From Paenibacillus sp. HWE-109 (GTDB lineage Bacteria > Bacillota > Bacilli > Paenibacillales > NBRC-103111): a stretch of DNA of 64,000 nucleotides. The notes beneath the pieces were generated by a model. The model saw only the letters and a list, made by a program, of their open reading frames with translations. It did not search any database and was not told the DNA's origin. Every line of letters begins with the position of its first letter. Position 1 is the first letter of the stretch. Made by a program: the position numbers and the translations under genes. Shown one piece after another: positions 47,639-57,000 of the stretch. The DNA lies in contig NZ_CP091881.1 of NCBI RefSeq assembly GCF_022163125.1, positions 496,001 to 560,000 of the forward strand. The letters are read 5' to 3'.

Positions 47639-47665
47639 CATTTGTGACTAGTCATATGACAAATG
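47639..47665. promoter_or_regulatory. Nested palindromes, candidate operator before the MFS gene
   Basis: Outer inverted repeat CATTTGT (47639-47645) / ACAAATG (47659-47665) encloses the overlapping perfect palindromes TGACTAGTCA and GTCATATGAC. There is no T run, so a terminator is unlikely. A repressor of the MFS gene could bind here. Confidence 0.4.
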
Positions 47666-47787
47666 GCACTGTACGATAAACATCTTTTTCGATAAATTAG
47701 AAAAGGTTATGAAACTTCTTTCTACTTGGCACAAAAGTAGGAGGCAAGTTTGATAAAGGAATCTAATCTCGAAGGGGTGTTTTTTCT

Positions 47788-49044
47788 ATGTCTCAAGGTG
47801 CTTCAACCGGCGCGCCGACGATGCGGACTTTTTTCTCCAATCGTTTCGTGCAGTCGATTATGCTATCAGGTGTTTTTCTCCAAGTGGGGATTTGGATTCG
47901 CAACTTTGCGATTCTTCTTTATGTCACGGATATGACCAATAATGATCCCAAATCGTTATCTTTAATTTCAGTTGCCGAGTTTGCGCCAATATTTATTTTC
48001 TCCTTTATTGGTGGTGCTTTTGCGGATCGCTGGAGGCCTAAGTTGACGATGGTCTGGTGCGATATTCTTAGCGCCGTGTCCGTTTTTATTATCATGATTA
48101 CGTTGTATTACGGGTCATGGAAAGCGATCTTTTTCGCCACGTTAGTGTCGTCGATTCTATCTCAATTTTCCCAACCATCCGGGATGAAGCTGTTCAAAGT
48201 TCATGTGCCGGACTCGCAAATGCAAATGGGAATGTCGCTTTATCAGTCCATGATGGCGATATTCATGATCTTAGGCCCTATTATGGGGACATTCGTTTAC
48301 TATCATTTTGGGATCGAAATGGCTGTAGCGATTATGGGCGTATGCTTCCTGCTCTCAGCCTTGGTACTTATGTTCTTGCCTGCTGATCGGAAAGTAGAAA
48401 AAGGAGCAGAACCGCGGACAACACATATCTGGGCTGAAATGGGGCAAGGCTTCCGTTACGTGCTCAAGAACCGCATGTTGGTTACTTTAGGCGGCTGTTT
48501 CGCGGTTGCGGGACTTGCTATTGGATTAATTAGTCCGCTTGGCCTTTATGTGGTAACCGAAAATCTGGGGCTGCCCAAAGAGAATCTGCAATGGTTCATG
48601 GCTAGCAATGGGATTGCGATGATCATCGGTGGCGGCGTCACTATGGTTTTCTCCAAAAAAATGCTCCCGCAAGCCATGCTGACTCTAGGAATGGCAGTAA
48701 GTGTGGTCACATTCGCTGTAATCGGAACGACTCATCTTCTTTGGTTGGCGCTTGTCATGCAATTCCTCTCTGGATTTGTTATGCCTGCCATCCAAATTGG
48801 CATCAACACGATGATTATGGGAAATACCGAGGAATCTTTCGTGGGACGTGTTAACGGCATCTTGAATCCCCTGTTCATGGGCGCGATGGTTATCACGATG
48901 AGTTTGGCCGGAACGCTCAAAGCGTCCTTCTCCTTGGAAGCCATATATCTCACAGCAGCCGCGTTGTTTGTTGTTGGTGTGCTGATTATGTTGCCTTCGT
49001 TAAAATATAAAGCCAGCACTGCTCCTCAAGCTGCTAGAGAATAG
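47788..49044 (+). CDS. MFS transporter (MFS_3/EntS-like exporter)
   Basis: 418 residues with about 12 membrane segments. FIGGAFADRWRPKLTMVWCDI is the conserved MFS loop. The pattern near FAPIFIFSFIGG and LSQFSQPSGMKLF matches the MFS_3 group, which includes enterobactin and macrolide exporters. Substrate unknown. GAAGGGGTG precedes the ATG. Probably a separate unit from the ROK gene, with nested palindromes in the gap. Confidence 0.8.
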   Translation: MSQGASTGAPTMRTFFSNRFVQSIMLSGVFLQVGIWIRNFAILLYVTDMTNNDPKSLSLISVAEFAPIFIFSFIGGAFADRWRPKLTMVWCDILSAVSVFIIMITLYYGSWKAIFFATLVSSILSQFSQPSGMKLFKVHVPDSQMQMGMSLYQSMMAIFMILGPIMGTFVYYHFGIEMAVAIMGVCFLLSALVLMFLPADRKVEKGAEPRTTHIWAEMGQGFRYVLKNRMLVTLGGCFAVAGLAIGLISPLGLYVVTENLGLPKENLQWFMASNGIAMIIGGGVTMVFSKKMLPQAMLTLGMAVSVVTFAVIGTTHLLWLALVMQFLSGFVMPAIQIGINTMIMGNTEESFVGRVNGILNPLFMGAMVITMSLAGTLKASFSLEAIYLTAAALFVVGVLIMLPSLKYKASTAPQAARE

Positions 49045-49053
49045 AGTTTTCAG

Positions 49054-49083
49054 AAAAGAGTCCACCATATGGACTCTTTTTTT
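49054..49083 (+). terminator. Terminator of the MFS gene
   Basis: AAAAGAGTCCA / TGGACTCTTTT stem followed by a T run. Confidence 0.8.
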
Positions 49084-49149
49084 GATATATGAATTTATAT
49101 GTTCTGGAGTGAACGAGGAGTTGCCCGGGCTGCTCGCGCGGAGATAAGG

Positions 49150-49384
49150 GAACTACAGTCCGCTATTCTAGCAAAAAGCGTCATTATTGCGAGGTTGAGG
49201 GAACTACAGTCCGCTATTTTGCTGTTTTTTGGGCAATTCAGCTCTTTTGGTGGAAATAAGACCCTGTAGTTCCGCTATTGCCCTAGTAACCCTGCTAATT
49301 GCCGAAATAGCGTCCTCTAGTTCCTTTAACAGGTTTTGTCGCTACTAAGAGGCTGATCTCTCAGGGCGGCGAAGCCGTTTTTCT
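49150..49384 (+). repeat. Dispersed intergenic repeat, copy B
   Basis: Second copy of the element at 14296-14573, same orientation. GGGAACTACAGTCCGCTATT occurs twice, with CGCTATT at 49161 and 49212, 51 bp apart. The block GGAAATAAGACCCTGTAGTT and the ends TTTGTCGCTA..AAGAGGCTGA and GGCGGCGAAGCCGTTTTT are shared with copy A. It has one unit fewer. It fills the MFS-deoR gap. Confidence 0.8.
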
Positions 49385-49450
49385 TATGCTAGTGTGCGCG
49401 GCAACCGAAGATGAGTTCTAGCAATCCCGCGGAACGACGATGCGCCAAAT

Positions 49451-49489
49451 AAAAAAACGCAATTCCGTCATCCGGAATTGCGTTTTTTT
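49451..49489. terminator. Bidirectional terminator at the 3' end of the deoR-type gene
   Basis: Perfect stem AAAAAAACGCAATTCCG / CGGAATTGCGTTTTTTT around a 4-5 nt loop; overlaps the stop codon of the DeoR-family gene. Confidence 0.85.
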
Positions 49490-50243
49490 ATAAGAACGGA
49501 GCGCCGGCTTCTTTGAAGGCGAGCTTCATTTCCGGGGTGATTTTGGAGTCGCTGATGATGCCGACGGTTTCTTGGACTTCGCCGATGACGAAGAGCGAGC
49601 TGCGGCTGAATTTGGAATGATCGGCGACGAGGTAAGTTTCCATCGATTGCTTCATCATGCGGCGATTGGTTTCGGCTTCGAGCTCGTTATAAATCATCAT
49701 GCCGCGAGATAACGAGATGCCGTCTACACCCATGAACGTTTTGCGGATGCTGAGATTCTCCAACGTTGCGTTGGCAAGAGGACCTGAAAGCTCGAACGTT
49801 TGGGTGCGAATCACCCCGCCCGTGAGAATGAGCTGCAGACCTTGGGTCCCGATAAGCTCATAGGCGATATTCACCGCATTCGTGATGACGGTAAGGTTTT
49901 TGAATTGGTTCAACTTTTTGGCGATGAAGGTGGTTGTAGTTCCACCGGTCAAGCCGATGATATCGCCATCTTCAATGTAGTTCAGCGCCTTGTCGGCAAT
50001 TTCTTTTTTCTCCTCGGTGTAGAGGTCCATTTTGTTAAAAAAGGGAACTTCGACCTTCAAGCTCTCAAGGACGGCACCGCCAAAGGTGCGGATGCAGCGT
50101 TTCTCTTGCTCCAGAATTTCAAGGTCCCGTCTGGCTGTAGCTTCCGAAACAGCGAACTGCTGTACAATATCGGTCAAGGCAATGGAGCCCTTATCTTTAA
50201 TGGCTTGCATGATGGCATCTCGACGAATGTCTGTCTTTCCCAT
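49488..50243 (-). CDS. DeoR-family transcriptional regulator
   Basis: 251 residues. N-terminal helix-turn-helix (IALTDIVQQFAVSEATARRDLEIL), then the sugar-phosphate-binding DeoRC domain (GDIIGLTGGTTTTFIAK, TNAVNIAYEL, FMGVDGISLSRGMM). Such repressors sense phosphorylated sugars. Divergent from an LplB-type ABC importer gene; the 330-bp gap holds inverted repeats that could be its operators. AAGGAGGT precedes the ATG. Confidence 0.88.
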   Translation of the reverse strand: MGKTDIRRDAIMQAIKDKGSIALTDIVQQFAVSEATARRDLEILEQEKRCIRTFGGAVLESLKVEVPFFNKMDLYTEEKKEIADKALNYIEDGDIIGLTGGTTTTFIAKKLNQFKNLTVITNAVNIAYELIGTQGLQLILTGGVIRTQTFELSGPLANATLENLSIRKTFMGVDGISLSRGMMIYNELEAETNRRMMKQSMETYLVADHSKFSRSSLFVIGEVQETVGIISDSKITPEMKLAFKEAGAPFL

Positions 50244-50454
50244 GGTACCTCCTTAAAGCTTTCCTGGAGGAAAGCGAATGCGATCTATTTGTCAGCAAAT
50301 TCTGCTAGGTAGAACTCTTCATGAATGAGATAACGCTTACTTCTATCTTATCATGCAGACAGATAGGTCGTCCATTAAGCGGTATTTATCAATCATCCGG
50401 ATTTACCGCTAAATGCTGAGAAATTGATATCATATTAAAAAATTTAAGCCGCAA

Positions 50455-50519
50455 ATCATAAGATTTTAATATGTTAAATGGAATGAGAAATAGGCATTTC
50501 CAGATGAAAATCTTATGAT
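50455..50519. promoter_or_regulatory. 13-bp inverted repeat, candidate operator pair
   Basis: ATCATAAGATTTT (50455-50467) and its exact reverse complement AAAATCTTATGAT (50507-50519), with centres 52 bp apart, which is five helical turns. A similar ATCTTATCAT lies at 50345-50354. The site is between the DeoR-type gene and the importer it probably controls. Confidence 0.5.
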
Positions 50520-50530
50520 CAAGCTATGAA

Positions 50531-50544
50531 GTAAAGCGTTTACA
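50531..50544 (+). promoter_or_regulatory. cre-like site upstream of the LplB-type importer
   Basis: GTAAAGCGTTTACA; the core GTAAAGCGTTTAC is a palindrome. Read on the minus strand it matches the CcpA box TGWAANCGNTNWCA except at the last two positions. Confidence 0.45.
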
Positions 50545-50570
50545 TAAAAAGGGTGAAAGGAGCTAATCCA

Positions 50571-51536
50571 TTGCGTCAGGCAGCTTTAACAGCTAGAACT
50601 CGTTATCAGGGAAAGAGATCCAAGAAGGGTTTTATGTATGAGTTATGGAAAAATGGATGGTATTACACGATGGCGTTGCCAGGCTTGCTTTTTTTTATTG
50701 TCTTTAGTTATATGCCTTTGCCGGGGATCATCATTGCCTTCAAAGATTATCGTTTTACAGATGGCATTTTCGGAAGTAAATGGGTCTGGTTTGATAATTT
50801 CAAGTTTTTCTTCAGCAGTGAGTACGCCTGGAAAACGACATTCAACACGCTGTTTATTAACGCAAACTATATCATTTTCGGTACGTTTTTTGCGGTTGTA
50901 TTTGCACTGTTACTAAATGAAATAAGAAACGGACTTTTGAAAAGACTGTATCAAAGTTTAATGTTTCTGCCTTATTTCTTCTCAGCGATTGTCGTTGGCG
51001 ATTTCGTGTATTTGATATTCAGCACCAAATTTGGCATAGCGAATCAATTGCTGGCTCTTTCCAGCAAAGCGCCTATTGATTGGTACTCCAGCGCGCAATA
51101 TTGGGTGTCGATTCTGGTCGGTGTATTCATCTGGAAAAATACTGGCTATGCTGTCGTTATGTATCTGGCAACTATCGTAGGCATCGACGGTGAACTGTAT
51201 GAAGCCGCTGCCCTTGACGGGGCAAACAGGTGGCAGAAGATCCGCTTCATTACGCTGCCCTTGCTGGTCCCGACAATCATCATCCTTACGCTGCTCTCCG
51301 TAGGCAAAATGTTCTATGGTGATTTTCAAACGATCTATTCGATTGTTGGCGATAATGGCTTGCTATTTGCTACGACAGATGTCATTGACACTTATGTCTT
51401 CCGGGCGGTCAAATCGGTAGGCGATATAAGTATGCCAGCTGCTGTAGGGCTCTACCAATCGGTTTGTGGATTCATCACCGTTATCCTATGTAATTGGGCG
51501 GTAAAAAAATATAACAATGAGCATTCGTTGTTTTAG
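50571..51536 (+). CDS. ABC transporter permease (LplB type)
   Basis: 321 residues with six membrane segments. EAA loop LYEAAALDGANRWQKIRFITLP; SYMPLPGIIIAFKDYRF and VWFDNFKFFF are typical of the LplB group found with polysaccharide utilisation genes in Paenibacillus. The TTG at 50571 has AAAGGAG 8 nt upstream; a GTG at 50553 lacks a site. First gene of the importer operon, divergent from the DeoR regulator. The partner ATPase is not encoded nearby. Confidence 0.85.
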   Translation: MRQAALTARTRYQGKRSKKGFMYELWKNGWYYTMALPGLLFFIVFSYMPLPGIIIAFKDYRFTDGIFGSKWVWFDNFKFFFSSEYAWKTTFNTLFINANYIIFGTFFAVVFALLLNEIRNGLLKRLYQSLMFLPYFFSAIVVGDFVYLIFSTKFGIANQLLALSSKAPIDWYSSAQYWVSILVGVFIWKNTGYAVVMYLATIVGIDGELYEAAALDGANRWQKIRFITLPLLVPTIIILTLLSVGKMFYGDFQTIYSIVGDNGLLFATTDVIDTYVFRAVKSVGDISMPAAVGLYQSVCGFITVILCNWAVKKYNNEHSLF

Positions 51537-51550
51537 TCAGGGGTGGAGTA

Positions 51551-52420
51551 GTGAACAACCATGGAAGAATGACGCAACTGCTATTCCATTTGATCTTTCT
51601 TGTTTTTTGTATCTTTACGACAATTCCTTTCCTGCTAACAATCATCGTTTCGGTGACTGACGAGAAGTCAGTTGTGCAAAATGGCTATCGATTTTTCCCC
51701 GAACAATTTTCGTTGGATGCTTTTCAATTGATTTTCTCATCAAGCGAAATTTATCATGCCTATTTGATCTCAGTAACGGTGACGATTGTGGGGACTGTGC
51801 TAAGTCTGCTGGTGACTACCATGCTGGCATATGCTATCGCCGTTCCCAAAGTCAAATACAGAAACGTGCTTGCTTTATGTATTTTTATTCCAATGATTTT
51901 CAACGCAGGTTTAGTTCCGTGGTATATATTTATAACGAAGTACCTGCATCTCAAAAACTCTATGTTGGCTTTAATTTTGCCAATGCTCGTAAGTCCATTC
52001 AATGTTTTCCTGGTTCGCAACTATTTTAAATCCTTGCCTCCGGCATTGGTGGAATCGGCAGAAATTGAAGGGGCTAACCCGCTGTATATTTTCGGTAAAA
52101 TCATCCTTCCGCTTTCAACGCCCATCACGGCGACTATTGCCTTATTCAGCTCACTGGCTTATTGGAATGATTGGAATTTGGCGCTGTGGCTGATTGATAA
52201 GCGCGAGTTGTATCCACTGCAGTTTATGTTGTTCCGTATTTTATCGATGATTAACTACATCGGTTCAGGCGGGAATTACGGCGTAGGCAGCACGACGCTG
52301 CCATCAGTCACCGCCCAAATGGCGATGGTTCTGGTGACGATCGGACCGATCATCCTGGTATATCCATTTGTTCAAAAGTACTTTATTAAGGGCATCATGA
52401 TCGGTGCTGTCAAAGGCTAA
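51551..52420 (+). CDS. ABC transporter permease (YtcP/LplC type)
   Basis: 289 residues, GTG start after GGTGGAG. Six membrane segments; EAA loop LVESAEIEGANPLYIFGKII; SVTDEKSVVQNGYRFFPEQF is typical of the LplC group. Forms the importer with the preceding permease, 14 bp upstream. Confidence 0.85.
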   Translation: MNNHGRMTQLLFHLIFLVFCIFTTIPFLLTIIVSVTDEKSVVQNGYRFFPEQFSLDAFQLIFSSSEIYHAYLISVTVTIVGTVLSLLVTTMLAYAIAVPKVKYRNVLALCIFIPMIFNAGLVPWYIFITKYLHLKNSMLALILPMLVSPFNVFLVRNYFKSLPPALVESAEIEGANPLYIFGKIILPLSTPITATIALFSSLAYWNDWNLALWLIDKRELYPLQFMLFRILSMINYIGSGGNYGVGSTTLPSVTAQMAMVLVTIGPIILVYPFVQKYFIKGIMIGAVKG

Positions 52421-52451
52421 TCCAAAACTTAATTCATGAGGAGGATCTACA

Positions 52452-53996
52452 TTGAAAAAATTACAAATGAAAGCAGCGAGAGCGGCTTTGATGCTTGCGA
52501 TATTCATGAGTTTTACGGTTGCCTGTTCCAAAGATGAGGGAAATCATCCGCAAGCGTCTCCTGCGAATGCTTCAGCAAATGCTTCATCAACTGCAGCTAA
52601 ATCCAAAGCAGAAGGAACCGTGAAGATTGTGCTGCCAGGCGATGCGCCCAAGGATTTGGCTGGCGTTCAGAAAGCTATGGAAGAGAAACTCAAGACAGAC
52701 GGTTTAAACATTAAATTGGATTTTACGTATTTCCCATGGGATCAATATAACAACAAGCTCAATCTCATTGCCGCTTCTGGAGAGAACTACGATCTTGCTT
52801 GGACGCATGTCAGCTGGCTGTCACAAATCGCGGCCAAAAATGTCATTATCCCACTGAATGATTTGATTGAGGAGCAGGGCCAACAGTTAAAGGCTGATAT
52901 CCCGGCCGCAAGCTTTGCGAGCGCATCGATTGAGCACATGATCTATGGCATCCCAACCTTGGTCCCCTCCGCCGAGAACAATAACTTCTTCGTCATTCGG
53001 GGTGATTTAAGAGAAAAGTACAAACTGGCCCCGATCAAAACGTTAGCAGACTTTGAAAACTACCTGGATACGATCAAGAAAAATGAACCGAGTATGGTCC
53101 CGATCGCCAATGACAACACGCGTGGCCTCTTACGGGAATTCGGTGATATCTATTTGCCGATAGGTGATTATGGTGCAGGTCCGGCTTACATAGATCCTGC
53201 TGATAAGAGTCTTCAGGTGAAAAACTTCTATGAATCTGAGATTTTCAAAAATATCGTAAAAACCAAAAGAAAGTGGTATCTCAAAGGCTGGTTCCCCAAA
53301 GACGCGCAAGAAATCAAAGATTCAGAAGCAGCATTGAACAATGGGAAAATAGCGGCTACTTGGTCTAATGTGCTGAAAACGTCCGAGCGTATCGATGCCT
53401 TCAAAGCAGGCGTTCCTACAGGTACGTTGGAAGATGTGTTTCTGAATCCTGAAAAGCCCAAATATGTCTTCGACGCCGCTTCTAACTTATTGTCCGTCTT
53501 CTCCACAAGCAAGAACAGCAAAGCTGCAATCGCTTTTGTCAACTGGTCTAGAAGCAGTAAGGAGAATTATGATTTGTTCTCTTACGGTGTGAATAATGTG
53601 AACTACAAGCTCGATGGGAACGCGGTTTCCACACAGGGAATTGCGGATAAGTCGACTTACAATCAAGTGAACTGGGCTTGGGATGATATTCGGATGAAGC
53701 GTTTCAGCAAGAATGTGAGTCCCAGCTATATTGAAAATCTCAAAGTATGGGATAAGAATGCCGTTGTGGCGCCAACCCTTGGTTTCAGATTCAATGCAGA
53801 TCCCGTTAAGTCAGAAATCGCGCAAATCGATGCGGTAGGTCAAGTGTATGTCGGAGTCGCCAATAATGGCTACGTGGAGTATGACGATTTCTACCCTGAG
53901 TTTAAAAGTAAATTGAAAGCAGCCGGAATCGATAAGGTGATTGCCGAGGTGCAGAAGCAACTGAATGATTTTGTTGCAAAAAAGGCTGCCAAATAA
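52452..53996 (+). CDS. ABC transporter binding lipoprotein (LplA type)
   Basis: 514 residues, TTG start with AGGAGG 7 nt upstream. Lipobox SFTVAC, then an Ala/Ser-rich linker, then the binding fold: FTYFPWDQYNNKLNLIAASG, DLAWTHVSWLSQIAAKNVI and DDFYPEFKSKLKAAGIDK. The DUF3502-like C-terminal region (LGFRFNADPVKSEIAQIDAV) is usual in this group. It should capture the oligosaccharide released by the surface GH2 enzyme encoded next. Confidence 0.85.
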   Translation: MKKLQMKAARAALMLAIFMSFTVACSKDEGNHPQASPANASANASSTAAKSKAEGTVKIVLPGDAPKDLAGVQKAMEEKLKTDGLNIKLDFTYFPWDQYNNKLNLIAASGENYDLAWTHVSWLSQIAAKNVIIPLNDLIEEQGQQLKADIPAASFASASIEHMIYGIPTLVPSAENNNFFVIRGDLREKYKLAPIKTLADFENYLDTIKKNEPSMVPIANDNTRGLLREFGDIYLPIGDYGAGPAYIDPADKSLQVKNFYESEIFKNIVKTKRKWYLKGWFPKDAQEIKDSEAALNNGKIAATWSNVLKTSERIDAFKAGVPTGTLEDVFLNPEKPKYVFDAASNLLSVFSTSKNSKAAIAFVNWSRSSKENYDLFSYGVNNVNYKLDGNAVSTQGIADKSTYNQVNWAWDDIRMKRFSKNVSPSYIENLKVWDKNAVVAPTLGFRFNADPVKSEIAQIDAVGQVYVGVANNGYVEYDDFYPEFKSKLKAAGIDKVIAEVQKQLNDFVAKKAAK

Positions 53997-54042
53997 GCGA
54001 GGCTCGTTTATTCCAAATTGACTCAAAAGGGGGCAAGTTGAC

Positions 54043-57000
54043 ATGCGGAAAAGCAAGATGTTCCTCCACTTCATCTTGTGTTTGGCGATCATAAGCAGCA
54101 ATTATCTAGTGCTGCTCCCAGATGCAACTCGTGTTTCTGCTGCTGCAAATAACGGGAATTTAGCTTTAGGCAAGACGGTAATCGCCAGCAGCTCGCTATC
54201 GCAGCATCAGCCTAGTTATTTGGTCGATGGGTCGATGGATACGATGTGGTCGACGAGTGATACGGGCTGGCAAACAAGTCCCATAACGGATGAATGGGCG
54301 GTTGTTGATCTTGGGGGCAATTACGATATTGCCAGATGGGTGGTTAAGCATGCCGCTTCGGGAGCGCTGATGACAAGCGATTTCCAACTGGAATACAGCG
54401 CGAATCCCCAAGGCCCTTGGCAGACAGCAGATACGGTCACTGGCAATACCTATAAGGTAACAGATCGCATTCTCACGCAGACGGTCCAAACGCGGTATGT
54501 CAGGCTTCATGTGACGAAGAAAACGTCGGACGGGGTTGATTGGCCTGCGGTAAGAGTCGGCGAATTCGAGCTGTACGGGGCTGAGGTGATCGTACCCGAG
54601 CTAACGGCGGTGCCAGGCTCCGGCACCGTTGCCAAAGGGACGAAGGTCGTGCTTAGCAGCTCGCTTGCCACTGCGACTATTTATTATACGACCGATGGCA
54701 GTGATCCCACCTCCTCGGCAAGCAGGCAGCTCTATACGGAGCCGATAGGGATTGATCAGGATATGGCTTTGAAAGCTGTGGCGCTGGATACAGTGAAAGG
54801 CGGGGCCAGCCAGATTCAAATTATGACGTATAAGCTCGCCAAGACTACAGTTGCCGGCAATTTGACGCTGGGCAAATCGGTTATCGTAAGCAGTTCGCTA
54901 GCCCAGCATCAGCCAAGTTATTTGGTTGATGGCTCGATGGATACGATGTGGTCGACAAGTGATACGGGGTGGCGAACGAGCCCGATAACGGACGAATGGG
55001 CAGTTGTAGATTTAGGAGACAGGATGGACATCGCTAGGTGGATCGTTCAGCATGCTGCCACGAACGAGTTGGCGACAAAGGATTTCCAGCTTGAGTATAG
55101 TTCAGGCAATGGAGGCGGCCCCTGGCAAACGGCAGATGCCGTAGTAGGCAACATAGCCAAGGTAACGGACAGAGTACTGCCGCAAGTGATAAATACCCGA
55201 TATGTCAGACTGCATGTAACGAAGAAGGCAGCGGAAGGCTCCGATTGGCCGGCTGTGAGGATTGGCGAGTTCGAGCTGTATGCGGAAGCGGCGATGATTC
55301 CGCCAATCGCGGCTTCGCCGGGCTCCGGCATTATACTTAAAGGGCGAACTGTGACGCTCAGCAGCACGTTATCCACGGCTTCGATTTATTACACGATCGA
55401 TGGAACTGACCCGACTTCGTCAACCAGTCGAATTAGGTATCATGAAGCGCTGGCTATTGAGCGCAATATCAGTCTACGTGCTGTTGCTATTGATGAAGTA
55501 GGCGGTGGGGTAGGCGTACCGCAGACATTCACCTATCAACTGCCTGTGGATGACTTAAGCCAATATGCCAATCTCGCGCTTGGAGCTGCTGCCACGATGA
55601 CCGTTGAAGCGGGATGGGGCAATGTCGCAGGGCGAGCGATTGACGGCGACAGTACGACGTACGCGCAACCGGAGAAATCAGGCCTATGGGATCTAATCCT
55701 TGATTTACGGAAGAAGCAGCCTGTCAATTATGCCATTTTGCGTAAAAATCCCAATCATCAAAATTATCTCACGAAATATACCATAGATACCTCTGATGAT
55801 GGGCAGAATTGGACTTCTGTTGTCACGGAAAGTAATCATACGGATTTGGAAGACCAAGTTCATCCTTTCCCGGTAACGAATGCACGCTTTGTGAGATTGC
55901 ATCAGCTTGCTACTGTCGGCTCTCCAGCTGCCGTTTGGGAGTTCAATCTGTTTAACACTTCTACAGCTTTACCCGTAAATACGGATTTATTGCCTGCGAT
56001 AGTCTCTGAAGGAACTACAACAGGGCTATTGAGCAGCGAGTCTGCTGCCAAAATTTATTATACGACCGACGGCAGTGATCCCAAAACATCAGGAAGCAGT
56101 CGGTTATATGCAGGTCGAATACCGCTGACGGGAACTTCTGTCGACTCCACTGTCACAGTAAAAGCCTACGCAAAAGTTGACGGGAAAACGGATAGCGATG
56201 TAACGTCTTTTGCCTATCAGGTTATAGCGCTTACTGCCAATCCTCCTGCGGGCATTCTGAATGAGAAGACGGATGTTGCATTATCCAGTTCAATCAGTGG
56301 GACGGCCATTTATTACACGACGGACGGGTCAGATCCCAAAAGCTCCGGAACGAAACAGATGTATGTGAAACCGATTGCCATTACGCAAGATACAGCCATT
56401 AGAGCCTATGCTGTCAAAGCTGCGCAGGAGAGCGCTGCTATCACATTTGCTTACACAATGGTTGGTTCCAATGAGATCAATGCAGCACTTGGCAAGATGG
56501 CTAAGGCATCTACAGAGGAGCCCGATCATCTGGCGGCAAGTGCCGTCGATGGAAAATTGGAAACGGCTTGGGCAGCTAAGGATACAGGCAAAGGCAACTG
56601 GCTGCAAGTCGATTTGGGTCAAGATTACGAGTTGACTGGCACGGAGGTAACCTGGAAAGACTCAGGGAAAAGCTATACATATAAAATCGAGGTCTCGAGT
56701 GATGCAATGAATTGGTATCCGGCTGTCGATAAGACTAATCAGACGGAACGCAGCCAAGTGAATACGGACCGATTCCTGGATGCGGCCAGACGATATGTTC
56801 GAATAACGGTGACGGATTTCGAACTTGGCAGCAAAGCCGGGATTGCTGAGTTCAAGGTGTTCGGATACGCCAGCGACGCCATGCCTGTCGTACCAGTAGG
56901 GCCTGAAACGAATGGCTGGCCGCGCCCCGTGATTGCTCCTTTGCCCGCAGCCGTAAGCGGCGTGCAGCATCCGGTCATCAACTTGAGCGGGATTTGGAAA

